From the NCBI RefSeq assembly GCF_009856625.1, contig NZ_CP047241.1:558001-622000 (forward strand): 64,000 nt of DNA. Reading direction: 5' to 3'. A program made the translations under genes and the position numbers. This stretch comes from Aquitalea denitrificans (GTDB lineage: Bacteria; Pseudomonadota; Gammaproteobacteria; Burkholderiales; Chromobacteriaceae). Each line of letters begins with the position of its first letter. The first letter of the stretch is position 1. Of the stretch, positions 27,423 through 35,900 are shown piece after piece. Under the pieces are notes generated by a model. It saw only the letters and a list, made by a program, of their open reading frames with translations, was not told the DNA's origin and searched no databases.

Positions 27423-27790
27423 ACCGCATTGCATGTGCTGGAAAAATTGGCAGAAGCTATTTTTATAAAATATCGATTTTTAGCCAGAATTGGCAGTTAC
27501 ATTTACAAGATAATTCTTAAAAATTGATAAGATAGTTCTTTTATTGTGATGTGCTAGATATGCTCATCATTGAGCAGCATGGGGTGGTGGTCTGTTCCGA
27601 TGAGAATATTTCTTGCTTTGGTGGCGGTAACAAATCGGTTGAAAATCGCCGTACTGCCGGCTTAGCGTCTGAGGCAGCTCTTGGGGCAATAATTGGGAAG
27701 CCTTGCTTGTGTAGCAGTGGGGATGAGGTTGGTTCATTGCACGCGTGGCTTGCATGCAGAGTGGTGGTATGGGGCGGGCGGAAGCAAGCG

Positions 27791-27815
27791 AAACACCGGC
27801 ATGCTGCCGGTGTTT
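27791..27815 (-). terminator. Terminator left behind with the kinase gene remnant
   Basis: AAACACCGGC and GCCGGTGTTT form a perfect 10-bp stem. It corresponds in place and sequence to the terminator of the intact kinase gene at 29781-29803. Confidence 0.75.
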
Positions 27816-27826
27816 GTCTGTGTCAA

Positions 27827-27931
27827 TCAGCGTTCCGGCATGGCTTCACCTAGGATGATGCCCCCTGCATGAGCGATGACGGCTGCGGAAAGGCGGTGGA
27901 CGAAGGCGGCTGTCTGGGTGGGTTGCGCGTA
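27827..27931 (-). pseudogene. Displaced 3' end of a PfkB-family kinase gene
   Basis: Read on the minus strand this encodes about 34 codons with HRLSAAVIAHAGGII and AMPER before the stop, against HRLSAAVIAHSGAII and AMPQR in the intact kinase at 29817. The resemblance fades near 27931 and no start exists. It is clearly diverged (roughly three quarters identical bases by eye), so either an old duplication or a piece of a related allele brought in with other DNA. Confidence 0.8.
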
Positions 27932-28189
27932 CACCGGATATATATACTTGTTTCGCGGCAGAACACACTGGTAAATGCTGGGTATCTACTCTACTTGGTG
28001 GTATGCCTCCACCGGTAAATCCTCTGAAGGGTGATCTACCGGAGCAGTCCTGACTGGTGGGATTCGGTAAGTTTCGTATTCTATTTACATGTCTATTGGA
28101 TACAGATAACACCTATTTTGCGCTGTTGAAACTGACTCGCTTCCTTATCTGCTTACGATTTATCGAAAAATGTTGCGAGTGATTGGTAA

Positions 28190-28519
28190 TTAAAAGCCAT
28201 CCCGGCAGCCACTGATACACCACGTGCATGTCAGTTGTAAAGTAAATAATGCTAGTAAAGGTAATGCCAATAAGAGTTTTTTAAAAGAAGCGATAGGTAG
28301 CCATAGGGAAATTAATGCAATAAGCGTTGCGGCAATATTTGTAATGGTTAACAGATAGAAAAAGCTTTTGCTATGTCCCTGGATTTCCCAGAGGTAAATT
28401 CTATATTGCTCATTCACTTGATCGTATGGAAATAGCAAGCCATTCATCATTGACAGTAAGAACAACAGTAAAAAAATGCTTGCAATTAGTTTTACGCTCA
28501 ATGCCACCCACGCTTTCAT
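28190..28519 (-). CDS. Small membrane protein, probable immunity protein 2
   Basis: The 109-residue protein has four likely membrane segments (about residues 8-28, 50-65, 67-82 and 85-103). It is a paralogue of the product at 28690: same order of segments, a soluble loop of about 25 residues after the first segment (FPYDQVNEQYRIYLWEI against FKSLDQAPEHHRVFLLIE), and a LWLPI/LWRPI motif before the third helix. Its place after a peptidoglycan-toxin-like gene suggests a membrane immunity protein; this is inference. It may have its own promoter in the 170-bp gap upstream. Confidence 0.6.
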   Translation of the reverse strand: MKAWVALSVKLIASIFLLLFLLSMMNGLLFPYDQVNEQYRIYLWEIQGHSKSFFYLLTITNIAATLIALISLWLPIASFKKLLLALPLLALFTLQLTCTWCISGCRDGF

Positions 28520-28689
28520 GATTTCTACCTGTGAGTGCCGAGTCTATTTGCATGTGATATATGATTGCTGTGGTGGTCTTCGCCATCATGCAGGCGGGCA
28601 TTGCGAACTTGTATAATTATGATGCTATACATACTTGCATGTATTCTATTAAGTGCTGAATATGATTTGGTCAATTAGTGTAGTTGCCA

Positions 28690-29070
28690 TTACAGTACGC
28701 GATACATTATCAGGCAAAAGTAAAAAAATATTGATGTATTGGCAATGAATGGCAACCATAACAGCCACTTGTTCTTGATTTGTATTGGTCGCCATAGCAT
28801 TAGCATGGCTAGTCCTGCTGCGATGATGTCAAATACTGCCCATCCATAATAAATAACTAATTCCGCAATTTTGTTTGAAAGATAATATTGAATCGAAGGC
28901 GGTAGTTTTTCAATGAGTAAAAAGACTCTGTGGTGTTCTGGTGCTTGGTCTAATGATTTAAATATATTATTCAGTCCGCCAACTATTATAAGAAAAAGCA
29001 GATAAAGACTGAGCAACAGTTTTAACCCATGCAGCAGGCTGGCTTTGATGTCATATCTTTTTTTGAGCAT
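28690..29070 (-). CDS. Small membrane protein, probable immunity protein 1
   Basis: The 126-residue protein has three to four membrane helices (about 13-32, 62-88 and 100-122) and an extracytoplasmic loop between the first and second. It starts 3 bp after the stop of the toxin-like gene at 29074, so the two are co-translated. Small multi-helix membrane partners are the usual immunity proteins for periplasmic-acting peptidoglycan toxins. The function is inferred from context only; the sequence itself matches no family I recognise. Confidence 0.65.
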   Translation of the reverse strand: MLKKRYDIKASLLHGLKLLLSLYLLFLIIVGGLNNIFKSLDQAPEHHRVFLLIEKLPPSIQYYLSNKIAELVIYYGWAVFDIIAAGLAMLMLWRPIQIKNKWLLWLPFIANTSIFFYFCLIMYRVL

Positions 29071-29073
29071 GGT

Positions 29074-29736
29074 CTAATCCCGTTTTAACCGGCTGCGGTG
29101 GTAGCCCTGTCCATCGGGTAGGTGCTTATAACGCACCTCCAGCAACATATCCTTACCATAGTGCTGGAAAGATTCTGCAAAACTGCCCATGCTATTGGTC
29201 AGGTCAATGCACCCCGCTGACCCTGGAAATTCTCCGCCATGAATGGTAAAGCCATGACGACCATGGACATTAGTGTGTTTTTGAGGAATCAATGCTATTC
29301 GTTGTTCACCCCATGCTGTCCTACAACTAGGCCACTTTCCCAGTTTCCAGTGAAGCCATCCGGTAAAACAGATCAGGCGACTAAATGAGTCCGTTCCTTC
29401 CCAAGTATAAAACTCACTCTGTTTAAGCAGATAGCTGCCTTCAGGAATCGGCCCCTCATCTCTGAGGCTTTGAAACTTGGGCGACCAATAGCCCTTACGA
29501 CCAGAATAAGCGGTCCATTTTCTTTCCTGGCCGGCTTCCTGCCAAAACAGGGTTTCACCATCGAACAACAAGCTGGCTTGCCTGCGCTGCCATTCCCTGA
29601 AATGTTCTTCCACCTTCATCAGTTCAAACAGTTCCTGATCGGTGAAACGGTAAGTATCACCATGCAGCGCATGCCGGGCCTGCTCGCGCAGTGTTCTCAT
29701 AAAGTAATGATCATTACGCAAGCTATACACGTCCAT
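29074..29736 (-). CDS. L,D-transpeptidase-fold toxin (Tlde1/DUF2778-like), probable secreted effector
   Basis: The 220-residue protein ends in an L,D-transpeptidase-type domain with HGGEFPGSAGCIDL: His166 and Cys176 are the probable catalytic pair. This matches DUF2778/Tlde1-like type VI effectors, which damage periplasmic peptidoglycan. There is no signal peptide, as expected for a T6SS-delivered protein. The first 60 residues (helical, RTLREQARHALHGDTY) may be a delivery or adaptor region. The start at 29736 is well supported by AGGAGG 6 bp upstream; the ATG at 29760 lies before that site. No T6SS gene is in the window. The toxin role is inference from fold plus linked membrane proteins. 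Confidence 0.65.
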   Translation of the reverse strand: MDVYSLRNDHYFMRTLREQARHALHGDTYRFTDQELFELMKVEEHFREWQRRQASLLFDGETLFWQEAGQERKWTAYSGRKGYWSPKFQSLRDEGPIPEGSYLLKQSEFYTWEGTDSFSRLICFTGWLHWKLGKWPSCRTAWGEQRIALIPQKHTNVHGRHGFTIHGGEFPGSAGCIDLTNSMGSFAESFQHYGKDMLLEVRYKHLPDGQGYHRSRLKRD

Positions 29737-29780
29737 CGACAGCCTCCTGATGCATTCCATGCGTGATCTATCAAAAGCAA

Positions 29781-29803
29781 AACACCGGCAAGTTGCCGGT
29801 GTT
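29781..29803 (-). terminator. Terminator after the kinase gene
   Basis: AACACCGGC and GCCGGTGTT form a 9-bp stem just after the kinase stop codon; on the minus strand it runs into TTTTG. It also separates the sugar-acid operon from the toxin gene cluster. Confidence 0.8.
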
Positions 29804-29816
29804 GGATGTAATTCAA

Positions 29817-30725
29817 TCAGCGCTGCGGCATGGCTTGGCGCGGGATGATGGCTCCGCTGTGGGCAATCACGGCAGCAGACAGGCGGTGGGCGAAGGCTGC
29901 GGCCTGGGCGGGTGGGTAGCCCAATACCCGGCTGGCCAGATAGCCTGCGGCAAAGGAGTCGCCGGCGGCGGTGGTGTCCACCACTTGTGGCACGGCGGTG
30001 GCCAGTACTTCTGCACGCAGTCCGGCGCTGGCCAGCAGGCAGGGTTCGCCGCCGCGTTTGATCACCACTTCTTTGCAGCCCAGTGCCAACGTGCGTTCGG
30101 CGACAGCCTCGGCAGTTTCGGCTCCGTATAGCGCTTGTTCATCGTCCAGTGTCAGCAGGCCGACATCGGCCAGCGCCAGCACGGCTTCATGTCCTGCACG
30201 TGCCTGGGTGGATGTCCACAGCGAAGGGCGGAAGTTGTTGTCGAACCAGATTTTGCCGCCATCGCGGGCAAAGTCGCGCAGGGCATCCAGCAGGCGTTGT
30301 CGTTCGTGCTCGTTGAATAGGGCCAGTGAAATGCCGGACAGGTAAATGGCTTGCAGATGTGCGGTGTGCAGCACGCTGGCAAAGTCGATGCCGGAGGCAA
30401 AGTAATGGCGTGCCGCACTGTCATTGCGCCAGTACAGGAAGCTGCGCTCGCCACGGGCATCGGTTTCCACCATGTACAGGCCGGGCAGCTTGCCCGGCAG
30501 GATGACAATGTGGCTGACATCCACGCCTTCGGCTTGCCAGTCAGCCAATAGCTGGCGGCTGAGGTTGTCCTGTCCCATGCCCGTCAGATAGCGAACATGG
30601 TGCGGGCTGTCGGCCAGAACTCGGGCCAGATAGATGGCGGTGTTCAGGGTGTCGCCACCAAAACGGCGTTGTAGCGGTTGACCGCTCAGTTCGATCATGC
30701 CTTCACCCAGGCAGGCAATATGCAT
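29817..30725 (-). CDS. kdgK: PfkB-family kinase, probably 2-keto-3-deoxygluconate kinase
   Basis: The 302-residue ribokinase/PfkB-family sugar kinase has the N-terminal signature FGGDTLNTAIYLAR and the C-terminal ATP/anion-hole motif DTTAAGDSFAAGYL with the catalytic Asp of GD near residue 255. The start MHIACLGEGMIEL and the YWRNDSAAR stretch resemble KDG kinases, which make 2-keto-3-deoxy-6-phosphogluconate. It is the last gene of a five-gene minus-strand operon whose other members fit release of a keto-deoxy sugar acid, which supports the KDG call. Its 3' end has a degenerate second copy at 27827. Confidence 0.75.
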   Translation of the reverse strand: MHIACLGEGMIELSGQPLQRRFGGDTLNTAIYLARVLADSPHHVRYLTGMGQDNLSRQLLADWQAEGVDVSHIVILPGKLPGLYMVETDARGERSFLYWRNDSAARHYFASGIDFASVLHTAHLQAIYLSGISLALFNEHERQRLLDALRDFARDGGKIWFDNNFRPSLWTSTQARAGHEAVLALADVGLLTLDDEQALYGAETAEAVAERTLALGCKEVVIKRGGEPCLLASAGLRAEVLATAVPQVVDTTAAGDSFAAGYLASRVLGYPPAQAAAFAHRLSAAVIAHSGAIIPRQAMPQR

Positions 30726-30788
30726 GTTGCTGTCCTTCCTTGTTGTGCAGGGCAGGGCGCTGCCCTTGTGCGGGCAGCGCTGTGGTAG

Positions 30789-31175
30789 TCAGGGCTTTTT
30801 GTAGGCGATGCAGTCCACCTCGACCTTGCAGTCGATTACCATGCTGGACTGTACGCAGGCGCGGGCGGGCGGATGTTCGCCAAAATACTGCAGGAATACC
30901 CGGTTGAACGAGGCAAAGTCGCGGGTATCATCCAGCCACACGCCACAGCGCACCACATGTTCCGGGCTGTAACCGGCTTCCCGGAGTATGGCCAAGACGT
31001 TCTGGATACATTGGTGCGACTGGGTGACGATGCCACCTTCAATCACTTCGCCATTGATCATGGGGGTCTGACCGGAGACATACAGCCAGCCGTCAGCGGC
31101 TTGTACCGCGCGGGCAAAGGGCATGGTCTGGCCACCGGTGCCACCGGCAATGCCATAGCGTTTCAGATCGCTCAT
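30789..31175 (-). CDS. ridA: RidA/YjgF family enamine/imine deaminase
   Basis: The 128-residue protein has the Rid-family chorismate-mutase-like fold, with VSGQTPMINGEVIEGG, the TQSHQCIQNVLAIL helix, and a CVQSSMV(I)DCKVEVDCIAY ending that contains the strand before the family's active-site arginine position. Rid proteins hydrolyse enamine/imine intermediates released by PLP-dependent dehydratases, and a PLP enzyme is two genes upstream in the same operon. AAGGAA lies 7 bp before the ATG; an upstream in-frame ATG would overlap the deacylase gene and is rejected. Confidence 0.85.
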   Translation of the reverse strand: MSDLKRYGIAGGTGGQTMPFARAVQAADGWLYVSGQTPMINGEVIEGGIVTQSHQCIQNVLAILREAGYSPEHVVRCGVWLDDTRDFASFNRVFLQYFGEHPPARACVQSSMVIDCKVEVDCIAYKKP

Positions 31176-31194
31176 GATAGGTTTCCTTGCATGT

Positions 31195-32670
31195 TTACAG
31201 TGAGGGAGTAACGGGGAAGGTGGTGCGGATATCGCGGGTGCGCGGCAAAAAGCGTCCGGCACGGGCACCGGTGGCGGCCGTGTGTTGCCAGCTGAGCGTG
31301 CCATTCACCCAGACTGCAACAATGCCTTGTGCAGCCTGTACCGGTGAGTGGAAGCTGGCTGTGTCATGGATGGTGGCTGCATCAAACAACACCAGGTCTG
31401 CCCAGTATCCGGGGCGTATCAGGCCGCGCTCGTCCAGCGCAAAGCGGCTGGCAGACAAGCCGGTCATTTTGTGAATGGCGGTTTCCAGGCTGAACAGCTT
31501 GCGTTCGCGGCAGTAGTGGCCCAGCACACGCGGAAACGCGCCCCATAGCCTGGGGTGGGGCAGCGGGTCTTCCGGCAGTCCGTCCGAGCCCACCATGGTG
31601 AGCGGGTGGCTGAGAATGCGCTCGACATCGGCCGGGTCCATGCCGTGATACACCGCGCCGGCCGGTTGCAGCTTGCGGGCGGCATCCAGCAAGGGGAGCT
31701 GCCATTGTTCGGCAATCGCCTGCAGGGTTTGGCCGGCCATGTCCGGGTGCGGGGTGGACCAGGTGATGAAAATCTCGAAATCGCTGGTGACCTGTTTCAG
31801 GTCCAGCGTGGAGGAGCTGGCGGAGTAAGGGTAGCAGTCGCAGCCCACTTGTTGCTGGCGGGCAGCTTGTTCCAGTGAGGCCAGCAGTTGCGGGCTGCGC
31901 CCCCAGTTACCTTTGCCGGCGCATTTCATATGCGACACGATGACCGGGCTGTTGGCATGGCGGCCCACGCGCCAGGCTTCGTCCATGGCTTCCAGCACCG
32001 GTTCGAATTCGCTGCGCAGATGGGTGGTGTAGATGCCGCCGAAGCTGGCCAGTTCGGCGGCCAGTTGCTCCACTTCGCTGCTGTCGGCACTGAAGGCTGA
32101 TGCATAGGCAAGGCCGCTGCTCAGCCCCAGTGCCCCGTGTTGCAGGCTGTCGGCCAGCTGGGAGCGCATGGCGTTGATTTCTTCTGCGTTGGCGCAGCGG
32201 TCCAGCCTATCCAGATGATTGCTGCGCAAGGCGGTGTGGCCAATCAGTGCCGCCACATTGACGGCGGGTTCGGCCTGTTCCACTGCGGCGCGGTAGTCGG
32301 CAAAGCGCGGGTAGCGGAAGGCGTCCTTTGGCCCTAGCAGGTTCATTGGGTCTGGCGGCTCGCCTTTCAGGCTGACGGGCGCTGCACTGATGCCACAATT
32401 ACCGACAATCACGGTGGTCACGCCCTGGCTGAGTTTGGGCTGCATCTGTGGCTGGCGTATCACCATGGTGTCGTCATGGGTGTGGACGTCGATGAAGCCT
32501 GGGGCCAAGGTCAGGCCGCGACCGTCAATTTCATGGTCGGCTTCAACCTGACCGGCCTGCCCGATCAAGGCGATGCGCTGTTGGCAAATGCCGACATCGG
32601 CCACAAACGCGGCTGCGCCACTGCCATCGACCAGATTGACCTGGCGAATCAGGGTATCCAGATGGTGCAT
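31195..32670 (-). CDS. N-acyl-D-amino-acid deacylase (D-aminoacylase family)
   Basis: The 491-residue amidohydrolase has PGFIDVHTHDD near residue 60 (metal-binding His-x-His), VGNCGISAAP near 93, the HLRSEF and VSHMKCAG metal-binding stretches, and HPLTMVGSDGL with the catalytic Asp near residue 365. D-aminoacylases remove the acyl group from N-acyl-D-amino acids in the cytoplasm. GGAG lies 7 bp before the ATG at 32670. In this operon the substrate may be N-acetyl-D-glucosaminate, formally an N-acyl D-amino acid; that is inference from the neighbours. Confidence 0.85.
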   Translation of the reverse strand: MHHLDTLIRQVNLVDGSGAAAFVADVGICQQRIALIGQAGQVEADHEIDGRGLTLAPGFIDVHTHDDTMVIRQPQMQPKLSQGVTTVIVGNCGISAAPVSLKGEPPDPMNLLGPKDAFRYPRFADYRAAVEQAEPAVNVAALIGHTALRSNHLDRLDRCANAEEINAMRSQLADSLQHGALGLSSGLAYASAFSADSSEVEQLAAELASFGGIYTTHLRSEFEPVLEAMDEAWRVGRHANSPVIVSHMKCAGKGNWGRSPQLLASLEQAARQQQVGCDCYPYSASSSTLDLKQVTSDFEIFITWSTPHPDMAGQTLQAIAEQWQLPLLDAARKLQPAGAVYHGMDPADVERILSHPLTMVGSDGLPEDPLPHPRLWGAFPRVLGHYCRERKLFSLETAIHKMTGLSASRFALDERGLIRPGYWADLVLFDAATIHDTASFHSPVQAAQGIVAVWVNGTLSWQHTAATGARAGRFLPRTRDIRTTFPVTPSL

Positions 32671-32751
32671 GAGGATTCTCCGGAAGGCTCCCGGCGGCAC
32701 GGCAGGCAAGGGCTTGCTGCCAGGCCGGGAGAAGAGGGTGGTGAGTCTGGC

Positions 32752-34104
32752 TCAGAGCAGCTGGGCCAGTCCCAGCGTCAGGGCAAAGGCCACTACAGAA
32801 ATCAGTGTTTCCAGCACGGTCCAGGTTTTCAGGGTCTGCACCACGGTCATGTTGAAATACTCTTTCACCAGCCAGAAACCGCCATCGTTGACGTGGGACA
32901 GAATCAGCGAGCCTGCACCTGTGGCCAGCACCAGCAGTTCCGGATGCGGATAGCCGCTGGCCATGGCGATGGGCGCGACAATCCCGGCGGCGGTAGTCAT
33001 GGCCACGGTGGCCGAGCCGGTGGCCACCCGCATCAACACCGCCAGCAACCAGCCCAGCAGTAAGGGCGATAGCTGGAATTCGGCTGACAGCGCAATGATT
33101 TCCTTGGTGACGCCGGTTTCAATCAGGATGCGGTTAAGACCGCCACCAGCGCCTACCAGCAAGGTAATGGCGGCGGTGGGGGCCAGACACTCATTGGTGA
33201 ACTTGAGGATGTTGTCGCGGCTGAAACCACGGGCAAGGCCCAACGTCCAGAAGCTGACCAGGGTGGCGATCAGCAAGGCGACCACCGAGTTACCGATAAA
33301 CAGCAGCAGGCCGTTCATGGCGCTACCTTTATCTGTCAGCACATTGGCCCAGCCACCGAGCAACATCAGGAATACCGGCAGCAAAATGGTGGCGATGGTG
33401 ACGCCAAAGCTTGGCAGTTCGCGCTTACCGGTTTCACGCTCGGTAAACTGGCTGGCAATCGGGTTTTCTGCCGGCAGATCAATGCGCGGTGCGATAAATT
33501 TGGCAAATACTGGCCCGGCGATGATGGCGGTGGGTACGCCGACAATAATGGCGTAGAACACAGTCTTGCCCACCTGGGCGCCATATTCGCTCACGGCCAG
33601 CATGGCCGCCGGATGCGGCGGCACCAGACCATGCACCACAGACAGGCCGGCTACCATGGGCAGGCCGACCAGCAGCATGGACACACCGGCACGCTTGGCC
33701 ACGGTAAAGGCAATCGGAATCAGCAACACGAAGCCCACTTCGAAGAACAGCGGCAGGCCACAGACAAAGGCGATGCACACCATGGCCCAGTGGGCGTTCT
33801 TTTCGCCGAATTTGTCGATCAGCGTCAGGGCGATGCGCTCGGCACCGCCGGATTCGGCCATCATCTTGCCCAGCATGGTGCCCAATGCCACCACCAGCGC
33901 GATATGGCCCAGTGTTTTGCCCACCCCGGTTTCATAGGCAGCCATGATGTCCTTGGCCGGCATTTGTGCAGCCAGGGCCAGACCGATGGAAACCACGGTC
34001 AGCACAATGAATGGGTTGATGCGGTATCTGGCGATCAGTACCACCAGCGCGATGATGGCGATGGCGGCATACAGCAGCAACTGGCTGCCCAGAACTGGCG
34101 TCAT
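32752..34104 (-). CDS. GntP-family gluconate/sugar-acid permease
   Basis: The 450-residue inner-membrane protein has about 12-14 hydrophobic segments and the GntP-family motifs GVGKTLGHIALVVALGTMLG and GLVPPHPAAMLA. The family imports gluconate and related sugar acids with protons. It lies between a PLP deaminase and a deacylase in one operon and is the likely importer of the substrate. AAGGAG 6 bp before the ATG decides the start at 34104. Annotation as a gluconate transporter alone would be too narrow here. Confidence 0.85.
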   Translation of the reverse strand: MTPVLGSQLLLYAAIAIIALVVLIARYRINPFIVLTVVSIGLALAAQMPAKDIMAAYETGVGKTLGHIALVVALGTMLGKMMAESGGAERIALTLIDKFGEKNAHWAMVCIAFVCGLPLFFEVGFVLLIPIAFTVAKRAGVSMLLVGLPMVAGLSVVHGLVPPHPAAMLAVSEYGAQVGKTVFYAIIVGVPTAIIAGPVFAKFIAPRIDLPAENPIASQFTERETGKRELPSFGVTIATILLPVFLMLLGGWANVLTDKGSAMNGLLLFIGNSVVALLIATLVSFWTLGLARGFSRDNILKFTNECLAPTAAITLLVGAGGGLNRILIETGVTKEIIALSAEFQLSPLLLGWLLAVLMRVATGSATVAMTTAAGIVAPIAMASGYPHPELLVLATGAGSLILSHVNDGGFWLVKEYFNMTVVQTLKTWTVLETLISVVAFALTLGLAQLL

Positions 34105-34171
34105 GTACTTCTCCTTAGTAGTGCAGGGGCAATGCCGCCTCCCGGTCTGTAGGGGGCGGTCTTTATCGGGG

Positions 34172-35443
34172 TCAGAACAGGGTTTCCACCGCACCGGTGA
34201 CATTCAGCGCGTCATCCACCAGCAGTAGCTGGCGCCATTTGTCGAAGGTCAGGCAGGGGTGGGATATTTCGAAGGCGATCATGTCGCCCACTTGCAGGTC
34301 TGCATCGGCTGGAATGCGCATGAAGGCGTGCTGGTCCATCATGGTGCTGACAATCCAGTCGGCGGGTGCGGCGGTGGGCTGCTGGTCACGGCCAGGACGG
34401 AAGTGCAGGGATGCCTGTGGCAGTCCGGCGTCAAATGCGGCATCGCGCTTGCCAAGGGCAATGATGGCGCGGCCTTCTTCGGGCAGGGACTGGACATAAG
34501 CCCACAGTTGCAATGCCGGCAGCAGACTGCTGCCCATTTCGCGGGCGATGGGGTTCTGGCTGTGGATGCGTTGTTCGGCATGGCGATAGATGCCGACATC
34601 GTGGGTGAGGTAGCAGCCGGGACGGAGCAGGATATTGACCGGCTGTCCCGGATTGAAGCCGGTAAATTCATCGGCCACCACGTCGTACCAGGCTGAGCCG
34701 GCCCCTGTGAGGATAATGTCTTCTTCGGCAAACAGGCCGGCGGCTGCATGTGCGCGGGTTCTGGCCAGCACGGATTGCAGGAAGGCGCGGATATCGGCTT
34801 CCTGCTGCAGTACCCCTTCATAGACTTCCACGCCAATCAGGCGGAGTGATTGCGGCCAGCGGGCAATGGCGGCCAGTACGGCTTCTTCCTGTTGCGGAGA
34901 GCGGATGCCGGTGCGACCTCCCTCCACGCCGTACTCCAGCAGGATGCGCAGGTGTTGGCCCGCCGCCGCAAAATACTGGCCGAGTGCATCGACATTGGCA
35001 GCTGAATCGACAATGCAGCAGAAGCTGAAACCGGTGTCCTGCAGCAGGCGGGAAATAATGGCCATATTGGCCTTGCCCACCAGCTGGTTGGCCATCAGCA
35101 TGCGGCGGATGCCATATTGATAGGCGGCATTCACTTGTGGTGCGGTAGCCAGGGTAATTCCCCAGGCACCATGTTCCAGCTGAAGGTGAAACAGCGCCGG
35201 GCTCATGGTGGTTTTGCCATGCGGTGCCAGCTTTACACCGTAGCGCTGCATGAAGTCCTGCATCCAGTGCAGATTGTGCTGGATGCGGCTCTGGCGCAGT
35301 ACGGCTGCAGGCAGGCTGACCTCTTCGCGCAGGATGTTCCAGCCCAGGCTGGCAACATCGTGCAGGGAGCAGGAGGCGGGACTTTCGCCCAAGCCCTTGG
35401 TGACCGTATTCAGTTGTGTTTCCCGGAGTGGATGCTCTGCCAT
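34172..35443 (-). CDS. PLP-dependent D-amino acid deaminase/dehydratase (DSD1/D-threonine aldolase-like fold)
   Basis: The 423-residue fold-type III PLP enzyme has KLAPHGKTTMSP near residue 75-86, with the lysine that binds PLP, and a C-terminal D-serine dehydratase-like domain (HPCLTFDKWR, where His and Cys can bind zinc). Related enzymes are D-serine dehydratase, D-threonine aldolase and D-glucosaminate deaminase. Together with RidA and a KDG-type kinase downstream, dehydration of D-glucosaminate to 2-keto-3-deoxygluconate would fit. It is the first gene of the operon. The exact substrate is not readable from sequence. Confidence 0.78.
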   Translation of the reverse strand: MAEHPLRETQLNTVTKGLGESPASCSLHDVASLGWNILREEVSLPAAVLRQSRIQHNLHWMQDFMQRYGVKLAPHGKTTMSPALFHLQLEHGAWGITLATAPQVNAAYQYGIRRMLMANQLVGKANMAIISRLLQDTGFSFCCIVDSAANVDALGQYFAAAGQHLRILLEYGVEGGRTGIRSPQQEEAVLAAIARWPQSLRLIGVEVYEGVLQQEADIRAFLQSVLARTRAHAAAGLFAEEDIILTGAGSAWYDVVADEFTGFNPGQPVNILLRPGCYLTHDVGIYRHAEQRIHSQNPIAREMGSSLLPALQLWAYVQSLPEEGRAIIALGKRDAAFDAGLPQASLHFRPGRDQQPTAAPADWIVSTMMDQHAFMRIPADADLQVGDMIAFEISHPCLTFDKWRQLLLVDDALNVTGAVETLF

Positions 35444-35900
35444 GAGTGTGTTTTCCTCGCCATTGCTTTAAAAAAACACAGCGAGTGAGGCTACGCTCGG
35501 GGTAATACTGGCGCGGCTGGCCAGCATGCGGCTCGCTGTGGGTCTGTACCGGGTGCTGCATGATTGCGCACGGCAGGAGGGCAGACTTTCCAGCAAGGAA
35601 GGTGGGCTGACATCTGGCCAAAAGGATGTACCTTCTAGCTCTTCCCGACAGGTGAAACTGCGGTTCACCTGTTCAGCTGCTATTGCCGGGGGCATGAGTC
35701 ATTGAAAAGACGGGATTTTCCCAGCGCGGATCAGATGGCGGTGGGCTGTGGCTATGAGATGGCTGGTGAAATCCGGATGGCGGGTGCAGGCTGGCTGAGG
35801 CGTAAATGACGCATCGCGAAATGCATTACGGACTGCTGTTGCTGTGAAGGGTGGGCTATCGCATGTGGATGCGATAGCCGGTGGGACATTGCCAGCTGCA
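35444..35900. other. Intergenic region between the sugar-acid operon and udk
   Basis: About 457 bp without a supported gene. The part next to 35443 should hold the promoter for the minus-strand sugar-acid operon. Short frames are present but have no family features. No regulator gene for the operon is adjacent. Confidence 0.4.

Larger units (their letters stand above)
27251..28189. other. Mostly non-coding region with repeat and gene remnant
   Basis: About 940 bp with no intact gene that I can support. In order it holds the adhesin B upstream region with an ACTGC microsatellite (27383-27422), an A+T-rich stretch, a terminator and kinase gene remnant (27791-27931), and 250 bp with short inverted repeats such as ACCGGTA/TACCGG near 28010-28045. 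Short frames here lack family resemblance. Confidence 0.5.

Noticed and set aside
27329..27520. Short plus-strand frame reading through the ACTGC repeat
   Set aside because: Its sequence is mainly the translated repeat (CTALHCTALH type), with no homologous features and no clear ribosome site.
27551..27853. Plus-strand frame of 100 codons
   Set aside because: It overlaps the terminator and kinase remnant, which explain that sequence better.
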